Origin: Pinus tabuliformis
Lineage: Eukaryota; Streptophyta; Pinopsida; Pinales; Pinaceae
Reading direction: 5' to 3'
NCBI GenBank assembly: GCA_031772625.1
Contig: CM062817.1
Span: 948,846,327 to 948,910,326, forward strand
Length of the DNA: 64,000 nt
Translations under genes and position numbers: made by a program
The notes under the pieces: model-generated
The model's input: the letters and a program-made list of their open reading frames with translations, nothing else
Databases searched by the model: none
Told to the model about the DNA's origin: nothing
Part shown: one piece after another, positions 1 to 12,089 of the stretch
Layout of the letters: each line of letters begins with the position of its first letter
How positions within the stretch are numbered: position 1 is the first letter of the stretch

Positions 1-272
1 CATTTTATGGATTCCTGCACTATACTGAACTCAAACCTGGTCTTATTCTCTGCTCATGAAGGTAGTGGTATTTTTTTAGCAACATGTAAACTCTTACACT
101 GATATCATTTCGGTTAAAGTTGTGCCTATACTCGAACCCTCCAGTTCATGGGGCTCGAATTATGGCCAATATTGCTGGGAAAGATACACAAACTGTGCAC
201 TTTGGCAAGCCCTCAACACATGGAAGAGCACATTGTAGATGGCACGATAGGACATTCACTTGACATACTTGC

Positions 273-858
273 TAGTTTGATTGTCTGGTTGTTGGGCCAG
301 GACTTGGCAAGGATCCATTTCTTTTGGAGTGTGTGGCAGAAATTATACAACTTGCAAGGCAACGCAACATTCCAATTGTTATTGATGGGGATGGACTATT
401 TCTTGTCATGAATGATCCTAAACTGGTGGTTGGTTATCCTCTAGCCATCCTCATGCCAAATGTAAATGAAAAAAAATAGATTAGAACGACGCTCCACGAT
501 GATTACAAATTCTGGCTGGATGAATGGGAGGACTGACAATCTTGCAAAAGGGAAAAGTAGATCTTATCAGTAATGGAAATGCAGTCTATGGTGTAAGTAT
601 GTTTGGATCTCCTCGTCGGTGCGGTGGTCAAGGTGACATCCTTTCAGGCAGTGTTGCAGTATTCTCTTCATGGGCTAGACAGGGAGCAACATCTAACAAA
701 GATGATAAGTTGTCAAGGTTTTCATCAAATCCAGTAATTTTGGGAGCTATTGTTGGTTCTGTACTCATGAGAAAGGTAGCATCTTTAGCCTTTGAACAAC
801 ACAAGCGCAGTATTGTTACAACAAATATCATAGAGGTGCTCGGAAATAGTATGGATTG
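273..858 (+). pseudogene. NAXD: Processed pseudogene of ATP-dependent (S)-NAD(P)H-hydrate dehydratase
   Basis: The intact enzyme repairs hydrated NADH/NADPH with ATP. Two blocks of the protein are legible. The first (276-465) reads FDCLVVGPGLGKDPFLLECV, then VIDGDGLFLV, and ends in PNVNE. The second (524-856, another frame) contains GGLTILQKGKVDLISNGN and the nucleotide-site motif GSPRRCGGQGDILSG, and ends RSIVTTNIIEVLGNSMD, close to the usual C-terminus. The blocks run on without introns, although plant NAXD genes have many, which suggests a retrocopy. Damage: a TAG at 273-275, stops after PNVNE, a frame change with about 15 codons missing between the blocks, and no recognisable N-terminal half. 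The 60-270 stretch does not align in my reading. No poly(A) tail or target duplication was found. Confidence 0.85.
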
Positions 859-2390
859 AATCTTCGAGCACTATATCTGAAGGCCACGAGGGATGTAGCA
901 GTGACTGGGCAAGTCATTATGCAGAATTGAAGGGCAGTTGAATCGCACCTTCTAGCAATAGATACTCCAGGAAAAGAGGGACGATTCACCAGAATCGTTC
1001 CCTCTTTCGACACTCAGTTTCAATTTAATTCTTATTTCAGAAAATTGTTAAAACTAATAATCTTCTAAATTTTCATTGGATGAATTAAAAGGCCCAGTAT
1101 GTAATTCGATATATATATAATAAATTGATTGGATCAAACATAAATTAGTCAATTGATTAGACAATTAGATAGTAAGGAAGGAAATCGATCGAGCCAGGGA
1201 CAGTGTGCACGAGAGGAAGGCGCAGAAGGGATGAGGAGTTGTCCCAATGTAGCCTCACGCAGCTCATAACTGGTGGACCTCTCCTCTTGTCTTGCTAGAG
1301 TTGAGCATTGTCTGCTTGATGTAAAGATTGTTTTCAGGAATTAATTGAAGAAATTTTCATCCATGCTTTGTCTATTCGTTTACTGCATCTAATTATTTTG
1401 ATTACTGTGTGAACCAGGTTAATCGAGGGTGTGAGGTGGCTGGGTTGGCCACCAGACCAGCTCGACACCGCTCTACAGTTCTTAAATTAATTAGAATTTA
1501 GATTATTATTTACTGTGTGATTTTATTTAAACACTTTCAGTCTCTTTTCCTTCTTCAAGTTAATGTCATTTAATTTGCTGCAGTATTTTATCTTCAATTT
1601 TAAAGTTAATTTAATTTGTTTCAAATTGTTTCTATTTCATTTGTTGCATCAAGGGTTGTTCTTGGAGATTTCTTCTTATCAAATTATTTCCAAATCGTCT
1701 TTGCCTTTATGAGCTCTAACGTTCAACTCGAATTGATACAGACCATTTAATTAATATTCCAGAACCTGAGATCGAGTTGAGTATTTATGGTTTTGAAAGC
1801 CGACATTTATAAAAGGGAAACTGCATTATGTTCAACACTGATAATGTTTAATTGCTATTGTAGTTTCCCCATAAAATTTTGGACAGTTCTACACGATTCA
1901 TTTTTAGGGATAAGGAAGAAGAGAGATTCATATAAATTTAATTTCTTTCATAACTTATTTACACAGTAGATTTACTTGCTGATGCTTTCAAATTAATTTC
2001 ACACAGAATTAGTACAAGTAGAATTAGCACAAGAAAAATGATTTTGAATTCCTTCCAACATTTACAGTCTCTCGATATTGTGTCGACATTGTTTGGTTTC
2101 CAGTTATGATTCCCTTTCTATTTGCTCGTACTTAGAATTTCCTTTCGCATTGGTTTGCCTTTTATTTCCCGCATGATTTAATTGTTTGGATTGGTGTTTC
2201 TCGAATTCTCTTTTAGTGCAGGATTTCATTTATTGATGAGATTAATACGCAAGATAGACTAGCATTTGTTTTGCAGGTTGCTAGAGGCTTTCTTTGGCAT
2301 TTCCAGTGCTGCGTCTTGAAGTTCACGAACTATCCGAATTGAAAAATTAAATGTTGGTACATTTATAGACCCTATACTGCACCCAACAAC
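859..2390. other. AT-rich non-coding stretch
   Basis: No convincing reading frame, RNA gene or repeat boundary is visible here. The segment at 1190-1480 is less AT-rich than its surroundings and could be a retrotransposon remnant, but I could not match it to anything else in the window. The 3' edge is set by the start of the repeat shared with 32.88 kb. Confidence 0.4.
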
Positions 2391-3613
2391 CCTAACTTGG
2401 AAAAGATGCTTTTTGAAAAAGATACTTGCATCTTCATGCACGATAATGGTGTCTATTATGATAGCTTTCCCTTAGAAAGGGGCATGCCTTTGCATGTATT
2501 GTAATAATAATAATAATATCTATTGTATTTGGAAATATTACTTGTTACACACACAAAGAAAATATTGAGGGGCTAAATTTGTTTGAATAATTTTTATATA
2601 ATTACATGCATGAAAATTAAAACTAAGATTATAGTATCCTTTAAATCAAAATGGATGGTTACAATGGTTTTCCTTTGGAAAATAATGTGTGTTTGTGTAA
2701 GAGGATCATAGTAATGTGGTAATTATTTGACATGCTTTGATAATTATTTTCTTATAATTAATGCATGAGAAGTGTTGATAGAAGAAGCACGTTGTGATAT
2801 TATATTTACATTTCATGTATGCACATAAGTAGACATTGAAGAATCACTATTAAATTTTCATTATTGGCTCATTAATACTTTATGTAATCATGATATCAAT
2901 GTATGATGTCGACAATAATGGAAGGAAAGCATGGTGACTTGTGTACAAGATAGATTATGTTTAACATGGCGGAAGGTAAAGAATTAATGATCCATGAAGA
3001 TGTGTGCGAGTTGCAAGATGGTCCACTGATGGAACAACCAAGCCACAAAGATATAAATATTAAGGATTTGTGGGTAAATGATGTCATGATAATTATAATA
3101 GCTTTTAGCTAGATATTTTGTATTTAAATTATATTTCCTTGTAATATTTCATGACAATGGTTAAGGGATGGACTCCCTTATAAGCCATTGAGTGAGGGGT
3201 GAACACCCTCACAAGCCTTTAGTAATAAAATTAAACTTTTGTTGGTTTTCATTGTACGGGGTTTCCAAGGTATATCGGTTGTCAATGATGTGATTGCTTA
3301 TTGTGTCAGTTTGATGATGTTGATTCCTTGCATGATGTGATGTTTATAATATCAAGTATGTAATTAACTAATCTAGTTAAAAGAATAATGAAAATGATTC
3401 AAGGTTACGTCAGAAAGTTTATGTTAATATGCTACAATAGAGGTTTTTATTAGTTATGTAGCTTCTTATTCTTTTACTAAAGTTACTCTATGTAATGATT
3501 AATATTCTCTCTAATGGTTAATGAGGAATATGGAATAATAATTTAGATAGTTAATCGTGTAAAATTTTTCTAACTCCATTCATTTCCATGCAAGTTTACT
3601 AGGGGATGTAACA
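2391..3613 (+). repeat. Truncated 5' LTR of the outer LTR element
   Basis: This stretch matches 32884-34071 in direct orientation over its whole length. Both copies share the GCATGCACGATAATGGTGTC segment, a short (AAT)n run, and the ending GGGATGTAACA (here) or GGGATGTTACA (other copy). That ending is the inverse complement of TGTAATATCCC, which begins the 3' LTR at 6062, as expected for LTR ends. Similarity starts abruptly at 2391, so the first 1.7-1.8 kb of this LTR is missing. Confidence 0.7.
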
Positions 3614-6049
3614 AGTGGTTCAAATCCAAAGGTTGCGGCACTGGTTTCTATTGGGAATTTTTAAGTGGAAAGGAAGCCAAGATATGATACTAGTGGGCAT
3701 CTGCTCAAGGTATAATTCTAACAATCTACATATTGATATATGCAGTTAACTACTTTTGATATGGGAAACATGATTCATGTATTGAACTACATTGAAGAGT
3801 AGTAAGTAATAAATTCTGCTATAAAACTATGTTCATGACATTTGAACCTGGATGAGGATAAAAGACAATAAAACCTTTGTTACACCTATGAAAAATCTTT
3901 AGCACTTTATAAGGAATGTGAGAATTAACTACCAACCTTTGCAAATATGAAAATATTAATGATACATTTAATGAACATAACTAAAGTCACAATGCACTAC
4001 TTATAATGAGTGAATGCATGAATATGTAAAATATGGGGAATTTCCTTGTAGAGGACGATAAAGTGTTTTAAAAGAATATTATAAGAACCACTTTAGATGT
4101 TAAAAATGAATAATGAGTCGAGTATTGATACTTGACCTAATAGTAAGCTTCTGATTGAGATGGTTGGTAGCATTGATTTAGTTAGTGTTGCGTGACTAAC
4201 TATTAAAACTTATATGCATAAATTGGATTTGATTTAAGATTATTGAAAGTTGTAAAAAAGTGATTATGGTAGTTACTTCATGTACTACTGGTATGTTGTT
4301 GACAGTACATTGTGGGAATTGCAACTGTTTGGATTGTTACCCTAATTGTTACACACTAATGAATATTTTCATATACTTCTAAGCATGACAATGTTGTATC
4401 CATGAAAATAAAATAGTTGCGAAAGTGAATACATATTTAAACAATGCATATTTATGGCTAACATTGTTGATGGGATTAAGAAGTGGTAGGTTAACCGGAA
4501 CATGAAAACCTATGAAGGTAAAATGTTACAATGTGAATTGAAACTGTAAATGAGAAACTATAATGTTATGATATGCATGATTGTATTATTTGGAAAATCA
4601 GAATGTATAGCACATGTATGTCAGTTATGTTTCCTGTCAATCTAGATATTGTGGACCCATGTTGTATGAATGCATGTTGTACATAATGTTTATTTTTTTT
4701 AATGATAATGTGCATATGGTTTATTATGTAAATTGCTACAAGAAAGAGTGTGAAAGGAGAATTTCACATTCCATACAATTATGGATAGTTGTGAAAGTCT
4801 AGGAGGCCTTGGGTTGATGGTGGTTGCTTGCCTAGAGGGGTTGATGGTGCTTTCCATCCCGGATTTCCTCTCCCTAGAGATAAGATTATATCAGTAAGGG
4901 AAAAGAGTTGGCGAAGATAGTAAGAGGGGAAAAAGCGTGAGGAAACTTTATTGATTTGGAGCCTGTTGAAGGAGGCCCAAAATTCGTCATAGATGAGACG
5001 TTGTCAAAGGAATAGGCAGGAAGTTGCCAAGAGGAATCATGTATTGGACCCTTTGTGGTCATTGGAATTCTTGAGTTGGTTGGCCAGTGGAATTCCATAC
5101 TATACCTAGTATGGTATTTGTCAGAGAACTGTCTGGATGTGAAAATGGCTCAATCTAGTTGCAGAAACCAATTTCCACTGGTTTGGATGAGAATTCTTTA
5201 GCCTAATATGGTTCTCATAACATAACAAATTAACTAATAAACTATGTGATATATTAAAATGGATTTTCTATATGATTGTGTAAAAACTTTATGTGCATCC
5301 TGACAAGAAAGGAGCATAGTTCTGGGTAAGGAATAATTGGAAGTGTAAATTGCTTTATTGTATTACCAATGTTATGAATGTGTCTCACAAGGGCTAAGAC
5401 AGTTTTCACCTGATGAAATTATTGGTCATTTCGATGATTAGAGAGCTAGATGCTCTATGAGTAATTTAGAAGTATTGTGTGGATGTCTTTAGTCAGAGCT
5501 AAGACAAAATATGGTGTGCACGTGGTGCAGTGATTTATCATTTTGATGATTAGAGCGTTGATTGTTTCTAAGTACTTGTATAAGTACTGTGATTGAAATA
5601 TCACCTAACATTGCATAATTGATTGATAGTTAAAAGTATTTTATTTTATTGAAATGGTTGTGACTAATATGATTATGTTGGATTTGCTAGTCAAATATTG
5701 CAAGGTTCTTAATGTTGGGCTATTAAACCATTATAGTTCTTGCGTAAAAGTTACCATGACTTCCAAGAGTAATTGGTAAGTAATGGTAATTTGGTATATA
5801 GATTTTTTTTGATTCTATGAATTTGAATAATTCCCAAGTGATGGAAAGTATAACTTTCATATTTTTATAGCTATAAATGCTTATGATTATTGATAAAACA
5901 ATATTGTTTCTACTTACTGGTATTTATTGCAAACAAAATCCTTCATTTCATAGGGAAAGGATCACCTTTTGGGTTGTTTAGAATGTTATATCATAGGAAA
6001 AGGTTAAATTTCCAACGAGAGATGAACATTGAGGAAGGTGTTCCCTCTA
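3614..6049 (+). mobile_element. Internal region of the outer, apparently non-autonomous LTR element
   Basis: This region lies between the 5' LTR end and a polypurine tract. I see no gag, protease, reverse transcriptase or integrase motifs, so the element was either non-autonomous or has decayed beyond recognition. The 4850-5100 part is less AT-rich and reads like eroded coding sequence, but matches no family I know. No standard primer binding site is obvious after 3613. Confidence 0.5.
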
Positions 6050-6061
6050 TTGGGGGGAGTC
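6050..6061 (+). promoter_or_regulatory. Polypurine tract of the outer LTR element
   Basis: TTGGGGGGAGTC directly precedes TGTAATATCCC at 6062. A G-rich polypurine tract followed by TG marks the start of a 3' LTR and primes plus-strand DNA synthesis in LTR retrotransposons. Confidence 0.7.
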
Positions 6062-6783
6062 TGTAATATCCCTATCATAACTTCCATAAAATTCACAACA
6101 GTTATGAAACAAAAATATTTCACTACTCTCATCAAGAACCAATTAGAAGAAAACTAATTCTTGGTAACCATATTTCATTATTCATTTCGCCATGGATAGA
6201 TTATTAGGAAGAGGGAAAGGAAACCTGTGCATCTCGAGGGTATTCCAAATATGTAAATTGGGGGAATCTAATCCCTGTAAAATATACTAGTTTACCATTG
6301 AGTCCTTACTCAAGCTAAGATGTCCATGCTAGTAAAATTTAACCTTTGTAAGGTCATCAATCTCCATGGTCAGGCTTCATTGTTATCACTCTTGACATTG
6401 TAGCTAAAACTCTGTAGTAATGTTTGTACACATATCACCCTCTAGCCATAGGAACCTACTAGACATAGGGTCTATATATTGCTGGTAAAACCCCTTGCTT
6501 CATTTGAATGAACCTCTGATACCTAGTATATATCGAAATATTTATGAGGTGTTTTTCGTTGTTTGTTATTCAATTGTTAACTCGAGAAAGAATTTCACAC
6601 AATGAATACTAGGTATTAGAAAGATAAGTTATTTGAGTGTTGTAACTTGGACAATTTTATTTAGTTGCATGGTCTAGTGCATAAAAGGATAAACTGGTTA
6701 TTACTTTAAAACCACTTTCCTAGTTCTTATGCACAAAAGAAGGGTCCATTATGATAATTTCTTGAAAAAAATTACATGAGAAC
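6062..6783 (+). repeat. 3' LTR of the outer element, first part
   Basis: Begins TGTAATATCCC right after the polypurine tract. It stops where the first gypsy LTR begins and resumes at 31839, so about 25 kb has been inserted inside this LTR. The matching part of the 5' LTR is missing from the window, so this segment has no second copy to compare with. Confidence 0.65.
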
Positions 6784-7045
6784 TATTATCACAAATTTAG
6801 TCACCAGTTTTAAAACACTAACATCTTATGTGTCATCATTGATTTGTAAAAAATAATTTTAAAGTGCTCACAATTTCAGTGTCAGCATAGTTTTGTAATA
6901 AACATGGTTAAAATGGTGACAGATAGAATATCAACATTATTTGTAAATTTTTAAAATAAAAATGCATTGATATTTAGAGTAGCAACACATATGTGTAAAA
7001 ATGGTTAGTTAAACTCTAACAAATGGAGTATCAGTGCCAAAGAGA

Positions 7046-7049
7046 ATAC

Positions 7050-7105
<56 letters not shown>

Positions 7106-7107
7106 CC
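7046..7107. repeat. Compound microsatellite (CATA)n(TA)n(TG)n
   Basis: CATA repeats, then TA repeats, then about 12 TG dinucleotides. It lies inside gypsy LTR copy 1 and is absent from the other two LTRs at the matching place, so it expanded after this copy inserted. Confidence 0.9.
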
Positions 7108-7461
7108 AAATAATGCATTGATGAAGCACATGTCAGCAAATGAATGAAAACTTGTCAAGCGAGCACTGATCAATCAGATGGTGATATGTCACGATGGGTT
7201 TCTGGGTTCCGCCACTGAGAGGTAATGTTTGGCTAAAGGGTTGTGATTGCATGATTTTTTTTATGTAAGCACTAGTTAAGTTGATTTTATGATTTATCCA
7301 TTTCCACGTTGTAAGATCTTTATTTCAAATGGTAAGGCCCATATGATGTATGGTTAACTTGTTATATATTTTACACCGAGATAAAACAAGTTGTTAGTAT
7401 CCTAAAGGCTCAGGATCCAATCCCTCTCCTGGTTCTAGTTTTATCGGTTGACAGTGAACCT

Positions 7462-9060
7462 ATGGGAAGGGGTAGAAAACAACACAAAGGAGAACCTAAA
7501 GCACTCGACTTCCTTGAAATCTATCCAAAAATTCAGCAACGCTTAAGAGAAATAGGGTGGGAACAATTCTTCTCTGATGTATAGGCTATTGCGATGGAGT
7601 TTCTAGGGATTTTGTAGAGGGTTTAGATGGGAAGCAAGTTAATGCTGGGGGAATATCATTTCCTATTCCCGAGTGGGTGATTACAAAGGTCATGGGCCTC
7701 CATGCAGATGGAGAAAGAGCCTTAAAGATCCATGTTTTAGCTGTAATTGATGTGCCATTCTTTCTAAGGGATTAGTTTAAGGAGAGGAGTTAGCGTTTAG
7801 AAGATCAGAGGTCCTAATTGAAGGATGAGTGGAATTATCTCCTACGTATTACCCAACATTACTTCACATGTGAAGGACGCTACAATCATGTAAATCCTTA
7901 CCATTTATGGTTCCTAGCTCACATAGAAATTGAGTTAAGGATGGACACTCCTTATTTTTTGTTAGAGAGTCTGAAACATATATCTGATAAGGTTAGGGAA
8001 AGACCTAATGCATCTACGCATTTCATATATCATAAAGGTCTGACTAAATTATAGATTGAAATCCACTTGAGAAGGGTAGGGAGTACTTGGGAACATTTTT
8101 TGTTTTGGGAACGTTTTGAAGAAAATGTGAAAACCAAAAATGGGCAGAACAAAGGGAAGAAAAAAAAAACTAAATTGCCCCAAAACCTAGATCAGGGGAC
8201 CTTGTTACTACAAAGTAGGAGTTAACAAAAATAAGAGTAGGTTCCGCCTTTAGTTCTTGAATTATTGAAGGTTTATACCAGAAAGCGTGAGAGGCTCAAA
8301 AAAAAAAAAAAAAACAAACAAACAAACAAACAAACAAACAAACAAAAACAAACAAACAAACAAACAAACAAACAAAAAAAAAAAAACAAAACAAAAACAA
8401 AAACAAAAACAAAAACAAAAACAAAAAACAAAAAACAAAACAAAACAAAACAACAAAACAAAACAAAACAACAAAACAAAACAAAACAAAAAACAAAACA
8501 AAACAAAAACAAAACAAAACAAAAACAAAAAAAAACAAAAACAAAAAAAAAACAAAACAAAAAACAAAAAACAAAAAACAAAAACCAAAAAAAAAAAAAA
8601 AAAAAAACAAAACAAAACAAAACAAACAAACAAATAAACAAAACAAAAAAAATGTCCCTTCTCTCACTGTACCTTTACCTGCAGAAACAGAAGTCAACAA
8701 ACAAATAGAAAAGGGAAAGGGAAAAATGATTGAGCCTGAAACAGATCGAACACCATTTCACAAAGAACCCACCTTAGCAAAGATGTTCAAAGGTGGAAAA
8801 AGACGAGACACAATACCATGGAACAAACTGAGATTGAACATCAAACTGAAGCATAACCCTAAGTTGTCAAAATAAGTCATAGATGTAGATAAAACCCCTT
8901 AGAAAGACTTAATCCTCAACATAGAGGAGTCCACAAGCTCAACAAAAGGCGTTGCTATATAGGCCTAAAGGAATAAGACACAAAGGAAAACAAATGTTGA
9001 TACCCTAGTGGAAGCAAATAGCACACCCAACTAGTTGGCTTTTGACAGCACAATTTTGTT
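7462..9060 (+). pseudogene. LTR-borne reading frame, copy 1 (unknown protein)
   Basis: Starts MGRGRKQHKGEPKALDFLEI, like the copies at 17264 and 29458. It continues through a block with FTCEGRYNHVNPYHLWFL and TPYFLLESLKHI (7818-8054) to a lysine-rich tail with KEPTLAKMFKGGKR. It has a frameshift near 7580, several stops (7791, 7815, 8052) and a long (CAAAA)-type tract in the middle. The function is unknown to me. Its place inside an LTR, in all three LTRs, is unusual. Confidence 0.55.
8297..8652. repeat. A-rich (CAAA/CAAAA/CAAAAA)n tract
   Basis: About 355 bp of A runs separated by single C residues. The other LTRs have only a short A-rich run at this place (around 18106 and 30292), so this is a local expansion. 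The long K/N/T/Q-rich and F/C/V-rich reading frames across it on both strands are low-complexity artefacts. Confidence 0.95.
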
Positions 9061-10178
9061 TTCCAACTGCACAAATGGAATTTTGACTAAAGGTCGATAA
9101 TCTACTTGTGAGCAATTTATACTGCTAAACGTTAATGAGCACTGGCAATCTCAGTGTCAACATAAGTTTGCAATCGATTTTTAGAAAAGCACTAACAACC
9201 AACCCGTTAGAGATCTTGGCCATTATTTAGCTTTGAAAGAGTATCAGTGGATTGGTTAGCATTGGTAGATCAGGGAATCCCAAAAGGAGGAGAAGCATAA
9301 TGGATTCCATTTTTAGCATGAAGATAAGGCACAAGTTCCAGGAAACCAGGCAGAATATCAATTAATGATTTTGACTCCATTTTATAGCCAATATTATAGC
9401 AGATTATTATATTATAGATACAAATATGTTTGAGATTATGCAGTGTATTCATGTATTCTATATGCACTCTCTATGTTTTGTAATTTGTAATAAAAAGCAT
9501 ACGAGAAAATTTCTTTTTAGTTTGTAATTTTTCCTATAAACACAAGCTCTTTAGAATGAACAAGGGTTGGTTTTTTATTAGAAGACTTATTATGCACTGT
9601 ATATTTCTAAGATTTTAATGAAACAAGCCTGATTCTGCAACATGGATTCTTCTGTTGGGAAATTTGGATATGTGTTCTCTTATCTCTATTTTCCATTCTA
9701 TGTTGTCATATTTATGTTTTTATATGATTGATAAGAGTAAATTAGCATAAGTCATATATATTATGCTTTGTTTATATTTTCAGTCAACCATAGTCTTCCA
9801 ATATATGCTTTGTAGTATTCATCCTTTTGATGCTCTTATAAGTATATCATTTCCCTCCTATTCTTCATTCGATCTCAACAAATTTTAAAATCTCAAAGTA
9901 CCTAAGCTATCTCACCTCTATGAATGTTTTAGTTTGCTTTCTTTATTAAGCCAATTATTTGACTCCAGGACCAATGGAATTTTATCAAACCCTACCAGAT
10001 TTTAAATCCTTGTTACAAAATATATAGTCATTGTTTTAAGTACAAAACCAGTCATATTTGACTGAGTTATAGAAGGGATCCCCCTTCGAATTGAAAGGGC
10101 TAGCTTTCAATTCAAAACATTGTTTATAGGTCACCTTAGAGTTTTTCCCACAACCATGGTTTTCTCTAAGTAATAAAA
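9061..10178. other. 3' part of gypsy LTR copy 1, no frame seen
   Basis: AT-rich LTR sequence with no coding signal. It holds AATAAA-like sites such as the AATAAAAAGC at 9488, and is conserved in the other two LTRs. It probably includes transcription stop and R/U5 parts, but I cannot place their limits. Confidence 0.4.
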
Positions 10179-10181
10179 TTT

Positions 10182-10200
10182 TAGCGTCGTTTCTGGGGAA
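10182..10200 (+). promoter_or_regulatory. Primer binding site of gypsy copy A (tRNA-Asp type)
   Basis: TAGCGTCGTTTCTGGGGAA lies 3 bp after the LTR end. It is a decayed match to TGGCGCCGTTGCCGGGGA, the tRNA-Asp-complementary site typical of Athila/Tat-lineage gypsy elements. The copy B site at 19672 (TGGCATCTTTGCCAGGGAA) keeps other parts of the same motif. Confidence 0.8.
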
Positions 10201-10439
10201 TGAAAGATATATTCTCCCTGAACGACTTGATTACATAAAAGAATATTTCTGAGACCAAAAAGGGAACTGAAACATTAGTTTGGATGCATGATTTTGGTTT
10301 GGCGACTCCACTTTGAAATTTAAGGTAATCCTATTAGCAAAGTTCTGGCTCATAGGGGGCTCTACACAGAGAGTATCCTTGATCCAAATCCACCACATAT
10401 TTTGTCGAGTCTAGAAAGATTGTTTAGAATTAGAAGAAT

Positions 10440-11749
10440 ATCTTGAGAGAAATTAGGTACAGTTCGTTTAGGGAGAGTGTGTCCATTACCTATAAAGGTC
10501 AAATTTGTTGATGACATACATTTTGATATCAAAATTGAACAAAATATATTTAGATCTAAGTCTGAAAGAAATCTTTTCGATATTTTGTTTAATGAGACCA
10601 GATTTGAAACTCTTATTTCTAGTTATGTTAGTCAAGAATTAGATTTGTCTCCATAAGATCAAGAAATTTTGCTTCAATTTAATAAGTTGGAAAATATATT
10701 CCATGAACTCCACATAGTTTCATCCAAGTCCCCAACCTTTCCATTTTCTATTCCATCATTCTCTACTTCAACTAGTCCTTTAGCTTTTGTAGGACTTCAT
10801 ACTCTTATCTCATCAATTGTCACAACAACAACTTCACTTTTGTTGTCATCTTCATTTAATATCCCTAGTGTTAGTTCAATTTCATCTCATACAACTATGG
10901 CTGCTATATATGCCCCTCTTAACCTCCAGCCTCCACTACATGATCTCCCTGTGAACTATGGACAAATATTACTTCAGTTTGATGGTATAGGCTCCCTCAC
11001 AACACCACAACATGTAAATAAAGTGAATTATTTCTTTGATCTATAGCAAGAATTTCTAATTTTCAATAGTTTTATCAACTCTTCCTTGCTAGGTGGGAGG
11101 TGAAGAAAAATACTCTACAAATATTTGTTGAATATGGGAGTCTGAAAAGAAACCTAGGGGAGACAGTTCAAGAATTTACAAGAAGGTTCAATAGGGTTTA
11201 CAATTCAATCCATGTTGAGATTAATCCGCCCGCTTGTTTACCCCTACTTCACTATCTTGGTGGTTTTGATACTAAATTAGATTATCAACTTAAAGACAGG
11301 AATCTCGCTACCTTGGAGGCGATGCAAAACAATGCTATAGGAGTAGAAGAAAATTTGTTGGATAAGAAAGAATAAATAAACACTAAGAGAAGGGTAGTAT
11401 TTAAAGAGAAGCCCTCTTCTTCATCGGATGTTAAATTTGATGTTATGTTAAAGACGATGGATAAATTGGTGGATAAGTTGGCCCCTCCCAGAGGTGAACC
11501 TCAACCTCAAGTAAGGAACCCAAATTTCAGAAGACCTCAAGGCCCTCAAAACCATCAAAGAGAACAAAAAGGTCCTAAAGAGCAGAAGGTTGTTAGGCCG
11601 CCTATTCCGAAATTATTGTTTGATAAAGGTTCAACTGAAGAAACAAGTCAACAGATAATTTGTTTTGGTGATAAGGGAACTCAAGTGTTTGTGACCAAGG
11701 AAGATCATGATAATTATTTTGAGTCCCTAGGAGTGAAAGGCAGTCTTTA
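10440..11749 (+). pseudogene. gag: Gypsy copy A: gag
   Basis: Gag is the structural shell protein that packages element RNA. An N-terminal region with SQELD (near 10640) and a Ser/Thr-rich stretch (10735-10900) precedes the conserved core, here WEVKKNTLQIFVEYGSLKRN and TVQEFTRRFNRVYNSI (11096-11210), typical of the retrotransposon gag family. It then has KLATLEAM-type sequence and a basic Pro/Gln tail. No CCHC zinc knuckle was seen. Comparison with copy B shows about 110 bp missing near 11045, which removes the SGEVNRWF-like part of the core. Stops and frame changes show it is dead. Confidence 0.8.
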
Positions 11750-12089
11750 GATGTGTCATTCAGAAGAATACCAGCAGGGTTATAATAACGCAGTGGCATA
11801 TTTTCAAAAGAAATATAATCTCATAGGCCAAACTCTTCTAGTTAGAGCTCCACCACAAAAAATAGCAATAGGAGAACAACAAACTGAACCAAGAAAGGAG
11901 ATACTTAAAACACCGGGGAAGATTTAAAAGGATGTTCCAAAAAATGTAGAGGAAGCCAGAAAACATGCCAAAGATGTGGAGAAGATGAAGAAATCCTTCA
12001 ATTTAGAGAGTGAAATTGGTAAAATGACAATTCTTATCCCTTTTTTTGAACTATTGAAAATTTAACAATATAGTAAATGATTTTTTTCG

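Larger units (their letters stand above)
6784..10178 (+). repeat. Gypsy LTR, copy 1
   Basis: This aligns along its length with 16620-19668 and with 27382-31838 minus its insertion. Starts are TATTATCAC here and TGTTATCAC in copy 2. Ends are GTAATAAAA here and GTGATACTA in copy 2, roughly the inverse complement of the start. Without an expanded (CAAAA)-type tract of about 350 bp it is about 3.04 kb, the same as the other copies. It is followed at once by a primer binding site, as expected for a 5' LTR. Confidence 0.85.

Noticed and set aside
1190..1480. Possible retrotransposon LTR end or leader
   Set aside because: Less AT-rich and structured-looking, but no partner copy, primer binding site or polypurine tract could be tied to it.
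3617..3627. GGTTCAAATCC, a perfect tRNA B-box word just after the 5' LTR
   Set aside because: No A box at the right distance, no cloverleaf and no terminator. It is also not the form of a primer binding site, which would match a tRNA 3' end.
8262..8708. Long open frames on both strands, up to 147 codons
   Set aside because: They lie in the (CAAAA)-type tract and encode only K/N/T/Q or F/C/V/L runs. Low complexity keeps stops away, so they are not genes.
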